NCBI GenBank assembly: GCA_021848555.1 | Contig: JAJZUN010000037.1 | Span: 1 to 12,005 of the forward strand | Direction of reading: 5' to 3' | Length of the DNA: 12,005 nt | Source of the DNA: Pseudomonadota bacterium | GTDB taxonomy: Bacteria > Pseudomonadota > Gammaproteobacteria > Burkholderiales > SG8-39 | Part shown: piece after piece, positions 6,779 to 12,005 of the stretch | Position numbering within the stretch: position 1 is the stretch's first letter | How the letters are laid out: each line of letters opens with the position of its first letter | Translations under genes and position numbers: made by a program | Notes under the pieces: generated by a model | The model's database searches: none | Told to the model about the DNA's origin: nothing | Seen by the model: only the letters and a program-made list of their open reading frames with translations

Positions 6779-8215
6779 ATGCAACCGATATTCGCTGTCA
6801 CCTGGATCGAATTGACGGGGGCCACGCTGTTCGGCCTGGCCATTGTGCACACCTTTTCGACCAAGTACTTCGAGCACCTGGCGCATACCCGACCCGGCCA
6901 CGCGGGGCTGTGGCATCTGCTCGGCGAAGTGGAAACGGTCTTTGGATTCTGGTCTTTTGTGCTGCTGATTTTCATGGCCACGGCCCTTGGCTGGGGCGCT
7001 GCGTCCGATTATCTCGACAAGAGCCGCTTTGTCGAGCCCATGTTCGTTTTCGTCATCATGGTGATTTCGGCGAGCAGGCCGGTCCTGCAAGTAGTATCCG
7101 ATGCGGTAAGAAAGCTGGCGCTGGTGGTCCCGCTTCCGGCGGCAGTGGCGTACTATTTTCTTGCACTGTCCGCGGTGCCGCTGCTTGGCTCGATCGTCAC
7201 GGAACCGGCTGCGATGACCTTGGCGGCGCTGATGCTGCGCGACGTGATATTTTCGCGCCAGGCCTCGAACAGACTGAAATACCTGACCTTGGGCGTGCTC
7301 TTCGTAAACGTGTCGATCGGCGGCACGCTCACCAATTTCGCCGCTCCGCCGATACTGATGGTTGCCGCGAAATGGGGATGGGGCACGGGGGCCGTATTCT
7401 CAATGTTCGGCTGGAAAGCGATTATCGCGGTAGTCACCAACGCCCTGGTCCTGACCTTGCTTTTCAAGAAGGAGCTTGCGAAAAAGGCCAAGGCCGATGT
7501 AAAGAGAACGGCGGCGCGGGCACCTACAGCGTTCGTCGCGGTCAATCTTGCGATCCTGGCCGGAGTCGTTGCAACCAGTCATCACCCGGAGATGTTCGTA
7601 GGGCTGTTTCTGCTGTTTCTCGGTCTGTCCGAAGCGTACAAGAGGCATCACGACGGCCTGATGCTGCGCGAAGGACTCATGGTGGCGTTTTTTCTGGCTG
7701 GTTTGGTGGTGTTGGGCGGGCAGCAGCAATGGTGGCTGCAGGCCGTCTTGTCCAGCCTCAGCGAAACGACTCTGTATTACGGCGCCACTGCGCTCACGGC
7801 GATCACCGACAACGCTGCGCTTACCTATTTGGGCTCCCTCGTCAGCGGCGTATCCGACGAATTCAAGTACGCGTTGGTTGCCGGTGCCGTTACCGGCGGC
7901 GGACTCACGGTGATTGCCAACGCTCCCAATCCCGCAGGCTTCGCCATCCTGAAGAATTCATTCGATGAACAATCGATCAACCCGTTAGGGCTTTTCCTTG
8001 CTGCGCTGCCGCCGACGCTGGTTGCGGTGTTCTGCTTCCGTGCGGTCCCGCAATCGGCACTCGAAATGTTCGATTATCGGTCGTGGACGCAGTGGCTCCA
8101 GTCCCTTGACCGCGCGTTCCTGTTCCTCCTGATCCTGCCGTTTGTGGTTGCGGTCGTGGGACTATGGAGCGATCTCTCACGGGCAAGAAAAGACAGGCCT
8201 GCGAGCCATGGCTGA
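6779..8215 (+). CDS. Putative Na+/H+ antiporter (Na_H_antiport_2-type)
   Basis: This 478-residue inner-membrane protein has about 11 hydrophobic segments. It resembles the putative Na+/H+ antiporter family (Pfam Na_H_antiport_2) of the wider ion-transporter superfamily. Supporting motifs are SIGGTLTNFAAPP (179-191) and TAITDNAALTYLGSLVSG (340-357), two internally related signature stretches with polar residues in membrane helices, plus TEPAAMTLAALMLRD (141-155) and NAPNPAGFAILK (381-392). It would exchange Na+ for H+ across the inner membrane. A Lys/Ala-rich cytoplasmic stretch lies near 229-248. The ATG is supported by GAGG 8 bases upstream. It stands alone on the plus strand, divergent from the FixLJ-like pair and convergent with the small membrane protein at 8284. 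Two Na+-coupled symporters lie within 5 kb, so it could recycle the sodium they bring in. Activity and ion preference are family-based inference. Confidence 0.85.
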   Translation: MQPIFAVTWIELTGATLFGLAIVHTFSTKYFEHLAHTRPGHAGLWHLLGEVETVFGFWSFVLLIFMATALGWGAASDYLDKSRFVEPMFVFVIMVISASRPVLQVVSDAVRKLALVVPLPAAVAYYFLALSAVPLLGSIVTEPAAMTLAALMLRDVIFSRQASNRLKYLTLGVLFVNVSIGGTLTNFAAPPILMVAAKWGWGTGAVFSMFGWKAIIAVVTNALVLTLLFKKELAKKAKADVKRTAARAPTAFVAVNLAILAGVVATSHHPEMFVGLFLLFLGLSEAYKRHHDGLMLREGLMVAFFLAGLVVLGGQQQWWLQAVLSSLSETTLYYGATALTAITDNAALTYLGSLVSGVSDEFKYALVAGAVTGGGLTVIANAPNPAGFAILKNSFDEQSINPLGLFLAALPPTLVAVFCFRAVPQSALEMFDYRSWTQWLQSLDRAFLFLLILPFVVAVVGLWSDLSRARKDRPASHG

Positions 8216-8252
8216 GCTGCAATACGCGGTCCGCAACTTAGCCATCCGTACG

Positions 8253-8269
8253 CCAGGCACATAGCCTGG
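8253..8269. terminator. Hairpin between convergent genes
   Basis: Perfect six-base arms CCAGGC and GCCTGG enclose a five-base loop, midway in the 68-base gap between the antiporter stop (8215) and the small membrane gene stop (8284). There is no T run on either strand, so termination efficiency is doubtful. It is placed to act on both transcripts. Confidence 0.35.
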
Positions 8270-8283
8270 GGAGCATCGCTGCT

Positions 8284-8571
8284 TCATCCCGCGACCGCAG
8301 CATAGTAAAGCCGGACCTTCAGCACGATCAGCATTACCTCGACCAGCAGCACAAGAAAGAATGAGAGTAACGCGATGTGCTGGTCGACAATGAAGCGCGG
8401 CGCAAGCCAGCGCGTCGCCTTCATGATGGGCGCGGTGACGGTCTTCAGCATCGAATAGACGATGTTTCCCTCGCGCCGCGAACCAGAAATTACATACAGC
8501 GCCGCCTGACCGAGGAGCGCCATCAGCGCTACTTCGTTAAGCCCCTTCAGGATGACCACCAGCTGGTACAT
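8284..8571 (-). CDS. Small membrane protein of unknown function
   Basis: This 95-residue protein has two predicted membrane helices at about 11-29 and 63-84, joined by a basic, possibly amphipathic stretch SRREGNIVYSMLKTVTAPIMKATRWLAP (31-58). The ATG at 8571 is chosen because the first hydrophobic segment starts there and it lies 2 bases after the TAG stop of the TPR gene (8574), so the two are almost certainly co-transcribed and translationally coupled. The open frame runs further upstream but is then Arg/Pro/Gly-rich shadow of the TPR gene. It has a faint overall look of small YggT-like membrane proteins, but no diagnostic motif is visible and I assign no function. Confidence 0.75.
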   Translation of the reverse strand: MYQLVVILKGLNEVALMALLGQAALYVISGSRREGNIVYSMLKTVTAPIMKATRWLAPRFIVDQHIALLSFFLVLLVEVMLIVLKVRLYYAAVAG

Positions 8572-8573
8572 CG

Positions 8574-9182
8574 CTAGGATCCTGTAGCCGTGCCCGCGGC
8601 GGTGGCGGTCGGCGCCTCCGACGCGCCGGGTATTGCCGTGGCGCGGACCAGGTGCTGCGTCGTCTTCGGGTCGAACCGGTTCAGATGCGCAATGACCTCG
8701 TCCAGCTTGTCGCGGCGGTTCAGCGCGTGATAGACCATGCCCAGCTCGTACCACGCGAGGCTGTTCATCGGTTGCAGGCTGGTTGCTTCGCCCAGCGCCG
8801 CCGCCGACTCCTCGTACCGCCCCAGCGTCCCCAGCGCAACGCCCAGGCCGTACCAGGCGCGATCGATCTTGGGATTGAGACGAACCGCTTCCTTGAACGC
8901 CGCGATAGCCTGCTCGTGGTTTTCCTGCAGGTGATAGACGTAGCCCAGATCGAACAGCAGCACCGCATCATTCGGCCGGGCTTTCAACGCCTGTTTGAAC
9001 TGCTCGACTGCAAGCGGGTAGCGACCGAGCGTCGCATACAGAAAACCCAGCGAGCCGGCGGCGCGCGCATAGGACGGATCGATACGCAGAGCCGTGTGCA
9101 ACTCGTCTATCGCCCGGTCATAGCGCTTGAACAGCGCCAGCACGCGCGAATACTGGTAGTGCCACCAAGGATTAGGTTTCAT
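8574..9182 (-). CDS. TPR-repeat protein of unknown function
   Basis: This 202-residue protein is built almost wholly of tetratricopeptide repeats at about 5-36, 38-70, 72-104, 106-138 and 140-171. Each shows the expected small/aromatic pattern (for example LGFLYATLGRYPLAVEQFKQAL and FDLGYVYHLQENHEQAIAAF), and the ends carry DP or NP pairs. The tail (180-202) is Ala/Thr-rich and probably disordered. TPR arrays are protein-binding scaffolds; the partner is not indicated, but the coupled membrane protein at 8284-8571 is the natural candidate. The first ATG (9182) is used, although it lacks a clear ribosome binding site. There is no signal peptide after this start, so a cytoplasmic location is expected. 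It follows the terminator of the symporter operon, so it probably has its own promoter, of which only a weak TATGCT-type element is visible. Confidence 0.85.
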   Translation of the reverse strand: MKPNPWWHYQYSRVLALFKRYDRAIDELHTALRIDPSYARAAGSLGFLYATLGRYPLAVEQFKQALKARPNDAVLLFDLGYVYHLQENHEQAIAAFKEAVRLNPKIDRAWYGLGVALGTLGRYEESAAALGEATSLQPMNSLAWYELGMVYHALNRRDKLDEVIAHLNRFDPKTTQHLVRATAIPGASEAPTATAAGTATGS

Positions 9183-9251
9183 GCGCGCACATGTTAGCAG
9201 AATGAGAAGAGGCCAAGAGCAGCATAACCGGTCCCGGCCCGGGCAAGAAAG

Positions 9252-9277
9252 ACAAAGCCCGCTTGCGCGGGCTTTGT
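9252..9277 (-). terminator. Rho-independent terminator of the DUF4212-symporter operon
   Basis: Eleven-base perfect arms (ACAAAGCCCGC at 9252-9262 and GCGGGCTTTGT at 9267-9277) enclose a four-base loop, starting 18 bases after the symporter stop at 9296. On the minus strand the stem is followed by the pyrimidine-rich run CTTTCTT. The A-rich start of the stem also gives some function on the plus strand, but no plus gene approaches it. Confidence 0.9.
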
Positions 9278-9295
9278 TTGCAGCGATGCGACGAA

Positions 9296-11368
9296 TTACG
9301 CCGCTTGCGTATCGATGTCGCCGCGCAGGTGCGGGTAACGCACGTGGTCTACCAGCTGCTGCACCTCTTTCGAAGGCTCCGGCGTGAGCAGGCTGACCAC
9401 GAAGTTGACGGCGAGGCCGAGCGGCAGGCCAAACACGCCGGCCGAGATCGGGTTCATGTTGAACCACTGGTTTGCCGGGACACCGCCGAAGAACGGGTAG
9501 GTCGTCACCATGTAATACATGCAGATGCCCAGCCCCGCGACCATGCCGCAGATGGCGCCCCACTTGTTGGCGCGCCGCCAGAACACGCCCAGCACCAGCG
9601 CCGGAAAGAAGGACGAGGCTGCCAGCGAGAACGCCGCACCGACCAGGAACAGGATGTCGCCCGGTTTCATCGCCGTAACGGTGGCGGCAAGAATCGCGAC
9701 CACCAGCAGCAGGGCTTTCGACACCATGACGCGGCGAGCCGTCGTCGCAGTCGGGTCGATCATCTTGTAGTAGAGGTCGTGCGACAGCGCATTGGCGATG
9801 GTCAGCAGCAGGCCGTCGGCGGTCGACAGCGCCGCGGCCAGGCCGCCCGCCGCAACCAGGCCTGAGACCACGTAGGGCAGGCCCGCGATCTCTGGCGTCG
9901 CCAGCACGATGATGTCGGTGCCGAGTACGATCTCCGCCAGTTGCACGATGCCGTCCTTGTTCCAGTCCGTGATTGATAACAACGATGGATCAACGGCCGC
10001 CCAACTCGCCGCCCATCTTGGCAGGTCAGCAAAACTGCTGCCGACCAGGAAATGGTAGACGTCATACTTGGCCAGCACCGCGAGCGAGGGCGCGGTGAAG
10101 TACAGCAGGAAAATGAAGAACAGGGACCAGAACACCGATTGGCGCGCCTGCCTCACGCTGGGCGTGGTGTAGTAGCGCATCAGGATGTGCGGCAGTGCCG
10201 CCGTGCCGAACATCATGCAGAACACGATGCCGAGGAAGTTGTTGCGCGCGATGTTCTGCGCCGCCTCGTCCTTGCCCGGGTAGGGCTGTGCGTGAGGACG
10301 CGGGGGCGCTGCGCGCGCGGCGAGGCCCTTGTCCTTGTTCCATTGCGCCTTGGCGGCGGCTTCATCCTTGGGGTAGGACGCGAGGGCCTTTTCGGCAGCA
10401 GCAAGCTGCGCGGGCGGCGCGTTTTCCGCTTTTGCCTTGGCCAAGGCCTGCTCGGCGTCGGCCTTGCCTTTGGCGTAAGCCGCCGCGGGATTCTTCAGAT
10501 TCGCGTTGGCTGCGTCGGCGCGCGCCTTGAAGATGTTGCGGACTTCGATCTCCTTCGGATCGGCGGTCAGCACTTTTTCGCGCTCGGTCACTTTCTGCAG
10601 CACCTGGCCGTAGGCGATCTGCGGAATCGGATTGCCGGTATGTTTCAACGACAGCCATACCACCGGGGTCATGTAGGCGATGATCAGAATGATGTACTGC
10701 GCAACCTGCGTCCAGGTCACCGCGCGCATGCCGCCCAGGAACGAACACACCAGGATGCCGCTGAGGCCGACGAACACGCCGACGCCGAACTCAAGCCCGG
10801 TCATGCGGCTGGTGATCAGGCCGACGCCGTAGATCTGCGCCACCACGTAGGTGAACGAGCACAGGATTGCCGCGAAGATGCCGATCGAGCGGATGATGTT
10901 GCCGCCGTAACGCTCGCCGAGGAAGTCGGGAATCGTGAACTGGCCGAACTTCCTGAGGTAGGGCGCGAGGAACAGCGCCACCAGCACATAGCCGCCGGTC
11001 CAGCCCGTCACGAACGCGAGGCCGTCGAAGCCGGCGAGATACAGGGTGCCGGCCATGCCGATGAAGGAGGCCGCGCTCATCCAGTCGGCGCCCGTCGCCA
11101 TGCCGTTGAAGAAGGCCGGCACGCGCCGCCCGGCGACGTAGTATTCCGCCGCCACGGTGGTGCGCGTCATGATGCCGATGCCCGCGTACAGGCCGATGGT
11201 CGCGAACAGGAACCAGTAGCCGATCCACTTGCGCGACATGCCCATCTGCTCGGCGAAAGCCAGCGCAAATATGAACACCAGGAAACCGCCTGTGTACCAG
11301 GTGTAGTACTTCTGTAGCTGGGCCTTGAAATCCTTGTGCCCCATTACGGCTGCTGTTGGCTGGTTCAT
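9296..11368 (-). CDS. Large sodium:solute symporter, VC_2705-like (SLC5/SSS), paralog
   Basis: This 690-residue Na+-coupled carrier has the same layout as the symporter at 2178-4268. Long stretches are near-identical: the TM1 motif YYVAGRRVPA (76-85), GGMRAVTWTQVAQY (212-225), TPEIAGLPYVVSGLVAAGG (491-509) and STADGLLLT (515-523, Na2-site region). The predicted periplasmic insertion (about 255-375) is Ala/Lys-rich and differs strongly in sequence from that of its paralog. The EF-hand-like loop is D468-x-N470-x-D472-G473-(5)-E479. The ATG at 11368 overlaps the TGA of the DUF4212 gene as ATGA and is preceded by AGGAAGGAG (11376-11384) at 7 bases, so the start is secure. The longer open frame upstream is the shadow of the DUF4212 gene. 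Pairing with the small subunit identifies this as the two-component form of the transporter. The substrate is unknown. Confidence 0.94.
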   Translation of the reverse strand: MNQPTAAVMGHKDFKAQLQKYYTWYTGGFLVFIFALAFAEQMGMSRKWIGYWFLFATIGLYAGIGIMTRTTVAAEYYVAGRRVPAFFNGMATGADWMSAASFIGMAGTLYLAGFDGLAFVTGWTGGYVLVALFLAPYLRKFGQFTIPDFLGERYGGNIIRSIGIFAAILCSFTYVVAQIYGVGLITSRMTGLEFGVGVFVGLSGILVCSFLGGMRAVTWTQVAQYIILIIAYMTPVVWLSLKHTGNPIPQIAYGQVLQKVTEREKVLTADPKEIEVRNIFKARADAANANLKNPAAAYAKGKADAEQALAKAKAENAPPAQLAAAEKALASYPKDEAAAKAQWNKDKGLAARAAPPRPHAQPYPGKDEAAQNIARNNFLGIVFCMMFGTAALPHILMRYYTTPSVRQARQSVFWSLFFIFLLYFTAPSLAVLAKYDVYHFLVGSSFADLPRWAASWAAVDPSLLSITDWNKDGIVQLAEIVLGTDIIVLATPEIAGLPYVVSGLVAAGGLAAALSTADGLLLTIANALSHDLYYKMIDPTATTARRVMVSKALLLVVAILAATVTAMKPGDILFLVGAAFSLAASSFFPALVLGVFWRRANKWGAICGMVAGLGICMYYMVTTYPFFGGVPANQWFNMNPISAGVFGLPLGLAVNFVVSLLTPEPSKEVQQLVDHVRYPHLRGDIDTQAA
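9932..9967 (-). other. EF-hand-like Ca2+ loop coding segment in symporter 2
   Basis: These codons read DWNKDGIVQLAE: D at 1, N at 3, D at 5, G at 6, V at 8, E at 12. It is the counterpart of 3564-3599. Only the W at loop position 2 is unusual for the classical pattern. All the presumed ligand positions are kept, although neighbouring loop residues have drifted. Confidence 0.6.
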
Positions 11369-11631
11369 TCGTCTTCTCCTTCCTGCACCCCGTACTCGAT
11401 GTCGAGTTTGTTCATGTAGTGCTGGTAGTACCAGATTATCAACACATAGATGGCGAGCGAACCCTGCGCGTTCATGTAAAAGCCCAGTGGAAATCCGATA
11501 AAGGTGAGACTGTTTAGTTCGCGCGAATACCAGGCTACGACGAAGGTCACGACGAACCAGATGAACAGCAGGATCGCCGTCACGACCAGGTTCTTGTGCC
11601 AGTACTCCGCATGTTTTGCGGTCAGTTCCAT
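11365..11631 (-). CDS. DUF4212 / sodium:solute symporter small subunit
   Basis: This 88-residue membrane protein has two helices, at about 15-34 and 54-70, and an acidic C-terminus (VQEGEDE). The motifs WHKNLVVTAILLFIWF (11-26) and FPLGFYMNAQGSLAIYVLI (47-65) are those of the DUF4212 family, described as the probable small subunit of VC_2705-type symporters. Length is normal for the family. The start is fixed by AGGAGGGG (minus strand, 11638-11645), 6 bases upstream. Its stop overlaps the start of the large subunit in ATGA, so the two are translationally coupled and presumably form one complex in the inner membrane. How the small subunit contributes to transport is not known to me. Confidence 0.95.
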   Translation of the reverse strand: MELTAKHAEYWHKNLVVTAILLFIWFVVTFVVAWYSRELNSLTFIGFPLGFYMNAQGSLAIYVLIIWYYQHYMNKLDIEYGVQEGEDE

Positions 11632-11907
11632 GAATTTCCCCTCCTACAGAGACCATTTGGAAAAAACGTTGAAATACGCCGCATGTGCCTCGGCGCCACC
11701 CCATTTGCTTCCATTTGTTATTGCTTGCCGAAACGAGGGTATCCGGGTTTCCTTACGTCAACCTTACGCGCAGGGCGTCTTTCCCATAAGCGCAGTGTGG
11801 GTTTGCTGCGCTGCCCGGCGGCCTGGCAGGAAACCGCCTTTGACGGCGAGCTCCAGCCGGCGACGCGATGTATGGCTCCTGCAAATGGCTGAGTTGGGTG
11901 CACGCAC
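11632..11907 (-). promoter_or_regulatory. Upstream region of the DUF4212-symporter operon and intron 3' exon
   Basis: This stretch has no gene I can support, although short open frames exist on both strands. The part nearest 11632 is more AT-rich than its surroundings and should contain the operon promoter; CAATAAC near 11723 is -10-like, but no good -35 partner is seen. The repeat CCTTACG at 11751-11757 and 11762-11768 is the best candidate regulator site. From about 11770 to 11907 the sequence is GC-rich and is the exon immediately 3' of the group II intron. It may be the end of an older gene or a conserved element flanking such introns. The direct repeat and the AT-rich promoter suggest the operon starts left of 11770. 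Confidence 0.45.
11751..11768. promoter_or_regulatory. Candidate response-regulator site (direct repeat, shared 10-mer)
   Basis: CCTTACG occurs at 11751-11757 and again at 11762-11768, an 11-base period that places both copies on the same DNA face. The first copy extends to CTTACGTCAA (11752-11761), identical to 6696-6705. On the operon's strand it reads TTGACGTAAG and lies about 120 bases before the DUF4212 ATG. Function is inferred from recurrence and position. Confidence 0.4.
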
Positions 11908-11944
11908 ATCGGGTAGGAGGAAGGGTCACCCCTTCCGTCCTCCC
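11908..11944 (-). ncRNA. Group II intron domain VI
   Basis: The minus strand begins GGGAGG and ends CCTACCC followed by GAT. AGG pairs with CCT, GGG with CCC, and the inner stem GGAAGGG/CCCTTCC closes on a GTGA (GNRA-type) loop. The A between CCT and CCC (complement of 11914) is left unpaired, 7 bases from the intron end, the expected place for the branch-point adenosine. Confidence 0.8.
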
Positions 11945-11946
11945 AC

Positions 11947-11978
11947 ACCACCGGACGTGCGGTTCCGCATCCGGCGGT
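11947..11978 (-). ncRNA. Group II intron domain V (catalytic hairpin)
   Basis: On the minus strand ACCGCCGGA pairs with TCCGGTGGT as a nine-pair lower helix with a G-U wobble at the centre of a CGC triad. A two-base CG bulge on the 3' side follows, then a four-pair upper helix TGCG/CGCA and a four-base loop GAAC. The layout matches domain V; the loop is not a perfect GNRA, which is a small departure. Confidence 0.85.
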
Positions 11979-12005
11979 TCATTGAACACACTGGAGTCGT
12001 CGCAC

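Larger units (their letters stand above)
11908..12005 (-). mobile_element. Group II intron, 3' end (partial, runs off the right edge)
   Basis: The minus strand carries a domain V followed by a domain VI and a typical intron end CCTACCCGAT, so the 3' splice junction is placed at 11908/11907. The remaining domains and any reverse transcriptase/maturase gene would lie to the right of the window. Sequence 3' of the intron continues toward the DUF4212 operon, which it therefore sits upstream of, in the same orientation. The CGC-type catalytic triad is seen in bacterial introns of several classes, so I do not assign a class. Confidence 0.85.

Noticed and set aside
9183..9230. Lipoprotein-like signal (LLILLTC) in frame upstream of the TPR start
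   Set aside because: The frame has no ATG, GTG or TTG codon upstream that could start it before the terminator stem, so the ATG at 9182 is the only sensible start. The lipobox is a chance match.
10052..11317. Plus-strand open frame (421 codons) opposite symporter 2
   Set aside because: Antisense shadow with the same low-complexity composition as the other shadows.
11596..11892. Plus-strand frame of 98 codons across the DUF4212 leader and intron exon
   Set aside because: It overlaps the start of the well-supported DUF4212 gene in antisense, lacks a ribosome binding site and has no family resemblance.
11718..11989. Two minus-strand short frames running from the intron into the exon
   Set aside because: Both begin inside intron domain V or VI, which is structural RNA, and neither has a ribosome binding site. 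They are read-through of the intron/exon junction.
1..12005. CRISPR arrays, tRNA or rRNA genes, insertion sequences with terminal repeats
   Set aside because: No regularly spaced repeats, cloverleaf or rRNA-like stretches were seen, and no transposase apart from the group II intron tail.

Overview
The window is GC-rich, with dense proteobacterial-style coding. It most resembles a betaproteobacterium of the Rhodocyclales/Burkholderiales kind. That placement rests on GC content, strong GC at third codon positions, and the gene families present (TctDE-like and FixLJ-like two-component systems, VC_2705-type sodium:solute symporters with the DUF4212 small subunit). It is inference; no rRNA or other marker gene is present.

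Left block (1-4268, plus strand): an apparent operon of an OmpR/TctD-type response regulator (52-726), a TctE-type sensor kinase (731-2149) and a large sodium:solute symporter (2178-4268). The spacings of 4 and 28 bases suggest one transcript.

Middle block: a FixJ-type regulator and a membrane-embedded MASE1/FixL-like kinase lie on the minus strand (4392-6633; their ends overlap by 8 bases). A Na+/H+ antiporter-family gene is divergent from them (6779-8215, plus). The 145-base divergent spacer holds a palindromic candidate regulator site.

Right block (minus strand): DUF4212 small subunit (11365-11631) and a second large symporter (9296-11368) overlap by ATGA. They are followed by a strong rho-independent terminator (9252-9277). 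A TPR protein (8574-9182) and a 95-residue membrane protein (8284-8571) come next, 2 bases apart. The far right edge (11908-12005) carries domains V and VI of a group II intron on the minus strand; the rest of the intron lies beyond the window.

How the genes may fit together: two paralogous Na+-coupled carriers in opposite orientation enclose a Na+/H+ antiporter and two signalling systems. This reads as a Na+-coupled uptake island, with the antiporter able to re-export sodium. The substrates cannot be read from the sequence; short carboxylates such as acetate are the usual guess for this symporter family. Observations most worth a second look are: an EF-hand-like 12-residue loop in both symporters on the predicted periplasmic side; a roughly 115-residue charged periplasmic insertion in each; and an exact 10-base motif (CTTACGTCAA) shared only by the FixLJ/antiporter spacer and the region upstream of the DUF4212-symporter operon, a candidate regulon link.
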